Source: Paragonimus skrjabini miyazakii (taxonomy: Eukaryota > Platyhelminthes > Trematoda > Plagiorchiida > Troglotrematidae). From it: a DNA stretch of 64,000 bases. The position numbers were made by a program, and so were the translations under genes. Below are positions 59,690 through 64,000 of this stretch, piece by piece. The stretch is from contig JTDE01000198.1 in assembly GCA_014338405.1 (NCBI GenBank), positions 162,617-226,616 on the forward strand, read 5' to 3'. The notes under the pieces were generated by a model. The model was given only the letters and a program-made list of their open reading frames with translations. It did no database searches and was not told the origin of the DNA. Positions within the stretch are counted from its first letter, which is position 1. Every line of letters starts with the position of its first letter.

Positions 59690-62600
59690 TGGTTAAGCCA
59701 GTATATGAGTTAACCGATTAATGACTCGGCTATGTTGTATGATCAAAATCCTTGAAATTCCTTGAGTAGAACCTCACTCATAAAGTAATCACACCACTAT
59801 TTTGTTCGTATGACCATGTAAGGACTTTTCATATTCTGATCGAAAAATATCTCCAAGTATACTGGGAGGCTTTGTTGTTCTAATAGAATGCGAACGGATT
59901 TTTTCACGTACATCATCTTCATCGCATAACTAGAGCTTGTTTAAAAATGATCGTTTCGTCTTCAAATGTCATTCATTACATCTTCCGTATAACAGCATTA
60001 ACATAACATTGCAACGTATGAGATGGTTGTGTGACAATTGTACTATGGTGGTAAAAAGCTGTAATATTCTTCAGTGAAGACATAGACAGCTGTGAAATCT
60101 CAGTTATTTTAAAAACACATATGCACATAACATGTCAAGTGCTTCTCTGAAATTGTGGTATGGAATGACAGAACAAATTGTGCAAACTGGAAATAAAAAT
60201 CAAAACTTATTGCAAAACTTGGCACACCACTAAAGTTTGATTAAAATTCATTTCCATCCAGTTAATTCATTTTTTAACAATTGCTTTCAAGTTGTTTATC
60301 TGACAACCTTATTTTCGTTTTGATACAGTCAGAGTGAAAATTATTCGTTTGCGTTCAGATTTTCCACTCTGGAGTTTAGGTTGCTTTTGGTGGAATGAAA
60401 AATAACAAAAGTCGAATGTATGTAGATTTTATTAGTCTTGTGCAAAGCATCGCGTCACATTGATCGATGTAGTTATCATTGTTTAGCATATGCTAATCAC
60501 TTCTGGTGTGCTCTGTTTGTCGGTAATAATTATGTTGCACAAGTCTGCATTTTCTATCTAGTTACACGTTGCAGTTTCTTGTCCTATGTGTCAATCTTTT
60601 TCAATACAGTTACAGCTTGAATTAGCAGTTTTGACACCTCCTAGAAACCATGGAAACAGAAGCAGTATGCTAGTTGACAATACAAATGTAGAACGGATGT
60701 ACAGCTACTGATGACCGTAAACACCCTTCCGGTGTTCAGGTTTCAAGCATTGATAGAAGACTTCAAGCTGGACATTATGTCCTGAGCACAAATCGTTGGA
60801 GTCTCTAACATTTTGCATTGCACTATTCTGAATAGTATAAAAAACTGTAGCTCAGATGGTATGTATACCTCCTTAAATTAAACTCATGGTGAATGTCATC
60901 ACGTTTGTCAATTTTAGTCATTCTTATGTAATTATACGCAGAAACCATTAACGTTATCAAGATATTTTGGAGGGTGCACTGAGGAAGAGATGAGTAATGG
61001 CTCAACCTTTTGGAAGCACTCGTTTGAAAACCGCTAAGCTTGTCAGTGTGAACAGTTATTCATTGCCTTTTAATTTAAAATATTTAAATCAATGAAACAC
61101 ACACGAATTCTGAATAACTAACGGGTAAAACTGGATGACGATATCGAAAAGCCGTCTGAAAAATGAAAACAACCTGCTTCTATAATATTACTGTTTTCAG
61201 GGTTTTACTGAACCTCCCTAGAGAATATAACATCTGTTGGAACGAAATAGGGAAAATGAGTATGAGTGTAATATTTTAATGGCTATATTTTAGTCGTCTC
61301 TGAAAACGCACTGAAATTTACTATAGTAGGTTGTACAATCATATTGTTGAAAAGAAATTGGGTATTGATAATTGTTCAGTTGTTTAATGTTCTTGTGTAT
61401 TTCACGTATCTTATGCAGTAGCACACAATCGCATTTGACAAACCCAATCATGTACAGGGAAGACTTTGAACACTAATAAACTATGAATGTTCACGTTTCC
61501 TTGGTTATGCATTAATAAGTACAGTAACCTACAAACTTGTTATTCTGCAAGTCATTTTTGAATAAACCGTATGGTCATAAAAGTCTAATGGACTTGAGTA
61601 CATTTACAATGGAAATAAAGAAATCTGGATATAATGTGAAATGTCAAGATGACAGATTTACAAAAAATGAGAAATTCCACAATTAGTTCGTAAATTCTGA
61701 TACTCCATTCCCCCTGACCTGAAGTGCAGTTGGTTATTTCTTGTTTTTCGATTCATACTAAAACGCTGATGAAACGTACAAGTTCGCACAAATATAGTTT
61801 CATTAGTATACAATTATGAATGCAAAAAATCACTGATATTTCTCTCACCAGAAATATAACAAACGATTGTTTCTCATTTCATGAAGGTCGGGTTTTAAAC
61901 AGAAGTGCAGCACGGTTCTCATACTATTCATTATGATAGATATGGCCGCTGGAGACACAATCGGTATGAGATTTAGACATGTCGGTACAAAAAGTAACAA
62001 CGTCCATACTTCTCATGTCAATTTTTGATATAGGATTGGCTGTGATGTTCAGTTTATAACAACTAAATTCTCTACAGATTTCTCGTCACGCAGACTGATG
62101 TTTGTGCCAGAACTATTGAGAGAAATGCCTTGGGTTTGCTTTTTGAGCTGACTGTCCCATGTTGCTTACCATGTAAGTGCTAGCGTGAGCAAAACAACTG
62201 GCAATTTTTTGAAAACTTCCGACTAGCCTGAGCAAATGCGAAAGGTTCAGTATGGTTAAGGAAGTTATTCACAGTTCTTCATTTCCACAAGAAGCTGAAT
62301 CATGCATTTCTATCCGCTGACCCATATGTTGGCAAATAATGGTAGTTTGAACGATGGCTCAGCCTGCACATTTGGTGACGGCGAATGTAAACGTGTATGA
62401 GCAGGGTTAAGTTGCATGCGGTAATCAGAGTTATGTCATAGTGACGTTCGCCACGATAAACATATCTATTCAAAGCTAAAACAGTGAGGCAGATACTTTA
62501 ATCTCCACAGTAACCTCTCTCTGTAGCGATGTTTGTTATAGCTGGTCATTATTACCGGTACATCAAATGTAGTGAACGAAATACATCATTCCTTTAGACT

Positions 62601-63815
62601 GAATGATGAATTTTCAGGTAAAAACTAAATTACCTGCGAATTGTGAACACATTACAAAAGAACTTTGGAAAAGGAATAAAATCCGTACGAACACACTAAT
62701 CGATTTGAAGTATTCTCTACTAGGATTTACATGACAATTACGAAAATGTATTTTCTGTAACCCATTTGCATCCGAAATCAAGCATGCAAGCTAGGAATTC
62801 ACGACAGTAAGCAACTCCTAAATAAATTTAACAACAATACAAAAAACACAATTTTATGACGATTGTTTCTGCCCGTGATGTTTCGTTAATTTATGTGATC
62901 AATTCCAGTTAATTTCCGATAAAGCGTGAGTCCGCATTCTTTGGATCTATTAATTGATGGGCACAGCAACAGACAGTAATCATTGGAGTCCACACTATTG
63001 GTCGGTTGGTTGGTATCACAGTAGATTCGGGGAGTATGGACAGTTTACTGTCTAATGTTTGCGTCAAACCGAAGGTCATGTGTTTCGTTCTTTGAAGAAT
63101 GAAGAGGGGCTTCCATTAAAGCTTATATAATTCACTGTTTGAGTGGTAATCAGTTTACAAGAAAAATTCGCTTCCTTGCTAACAATAGCAAAGTATAAAA
63201 CCTATGCCACTTCGCTAGCCAATGAATCACTTTGTTCAGTTTGTCGAGGACTGTTTCACTTTGATCACGCTTACAAACCAATTAGTTGGGCAGTGAATAA
63301 TTAAGACTGTCTACCTATAAACTCTCGGAGAATGAAGCTAAAACTATTCAAACACCATATGTTTCCTGTTACTTGTCTTGATTAGATCAAACCATTTCAT
63401 GGACATCTGACAGCTGTTGCTGAGTTTACCTCATTCTAGAGGTGGGTTGGTAACAAGTGTTTGAGCACAATCGTGTATTACATTCAAAATGAAGTCGTAC
63501 CATAATACTCTGGCCTATTAATTGTACACTCAATATCTTTCGATTAACGTATGTGTATATATATATATATCGCGATGTTCAATTTCAGTCGCTGCCTTCA
63601 CTTGCATAACTACTGAGGATAAGGTGTTTTGAGACCGTTTACAGCTATCATGTGTAGATGTCTAGTGGATTTTGTAAAATTTACCTGGCAACCGTTCATA
63701 AATCCATAGCTGATATAAATTCTATGCTGGATAAGATCACTGATTCTAAATCCAAACTAATCAGAGATTAAAATCTCATCAGGCTGTTACAATTATAAAG
63801 GAAAATACAACTAAA
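59690..63815. other. No recognised gene
   Basis: AT-rich, with ORFs of about 60 codons only. There is a short TA-dinucleotide run near 63555-63570. No further K2P exon was seen. Confidence 0.45.
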
Positions 63816-63817
63816 AA

Positions 63818-64000
63818 CGGTTACATACGAAACTTGGTATTGGTCCAAAATTCACACCATCTCAATTTTGTGTTATTGGACGCCGATTGGATGTTAACTG
63901 CCCACGTATCGATCGTGTGAGTCAGCTACTGGCCAAGGAGTTGATAAGAAGCCCATGTTCATACGACTGCCATACAAGGTTGGATTACGTAATCGAATGG
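63818..64000 (+). CDS. Open frame running off the window edge, unrecognised
   Basis: After a TAA near 63815, one frame stays open to the last base (about 61 codons), reading for example GPKFTPSQFCVIGRR and RVSQLLAKELIRSP. Composition is more coding-like than the neighbourhood. I see no ATG or clear splice acceptor, and no family I can name. It could be a transposon fragment, an exon, or chance. Confidence 0.25.

Overview
The window looks like a digenean trematode (flatworm) chromosome: AT-rich, eukaryotic, gene-poor, with very long introns and many decayed retroelements. This rests on the element mix (Penelope-like, RTE-like, CR1/Jockey-like and Ty3/gypsy relics) and on a tRNA-headed SINE family that carries a type I hammerhead ribozyme, the same arrangement as the schistosome SMalpha SINE. 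The species cannot be named from the sequence.

Only one host gene is clear: a two-pore-domain (K2P/TWK-type) potassium channel on the + strand. Exon A (32732-33518) encodes the N-terminus, M1, a long extracellular loop and the first half of pore loop P1. Exon B (56399-56952) completes the P1 filter and adds M2 and a long cytoplasmic loop. A 22,880-bp phase-1 intron separates them, and GT-AG splicing rejoins the filter motif exactly. The exons for M3, P2 and M4 are not visible and probably lie beyond base 64000.

Layout: 1-1490 holds no recognised gene. 1491-4831 is a degenerate Ty3/gypsy element. 5715-5870 is a tRNA-derived SINE. 6066-9043 holds two Penelope-like relics on the minus strand, the larger flanked by 99%-identical inverted arms. 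11318-13395 is an RTE-like relic, followed by a hammerhead SINE copy. 17500-20692 has CR1/Jockey-like fragments. 24262-25124 has two unrecognised ORFs. 31336-31555 is a rearranged hammerhead SINE, followed by a candidate promoter and K2P exon A. The large intron contains two SINE families, a 164-bp tandem duplication, CR1-like and RTE-like relics on the minus strand, a 100-N assembly gap between two 105-bp repeats, and another hammerhead SINE. After exon B there is one more Penelope-like relic at 59296-59671.

The strongest unusual signal is ribozymes in retroelements. Four SINE copies share a hammerhead whose stem II is supported by comparison between copies, and one of them (38914-38958) keeps every core position. 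Separately, three Penelope-like terminal copies look like decayed versions of one minimal hammerhead. No tRNA or rRNA gene, CRISPR array or bacterial-type operon is visible. Family names come from motif recognition by eye, not from database searches.
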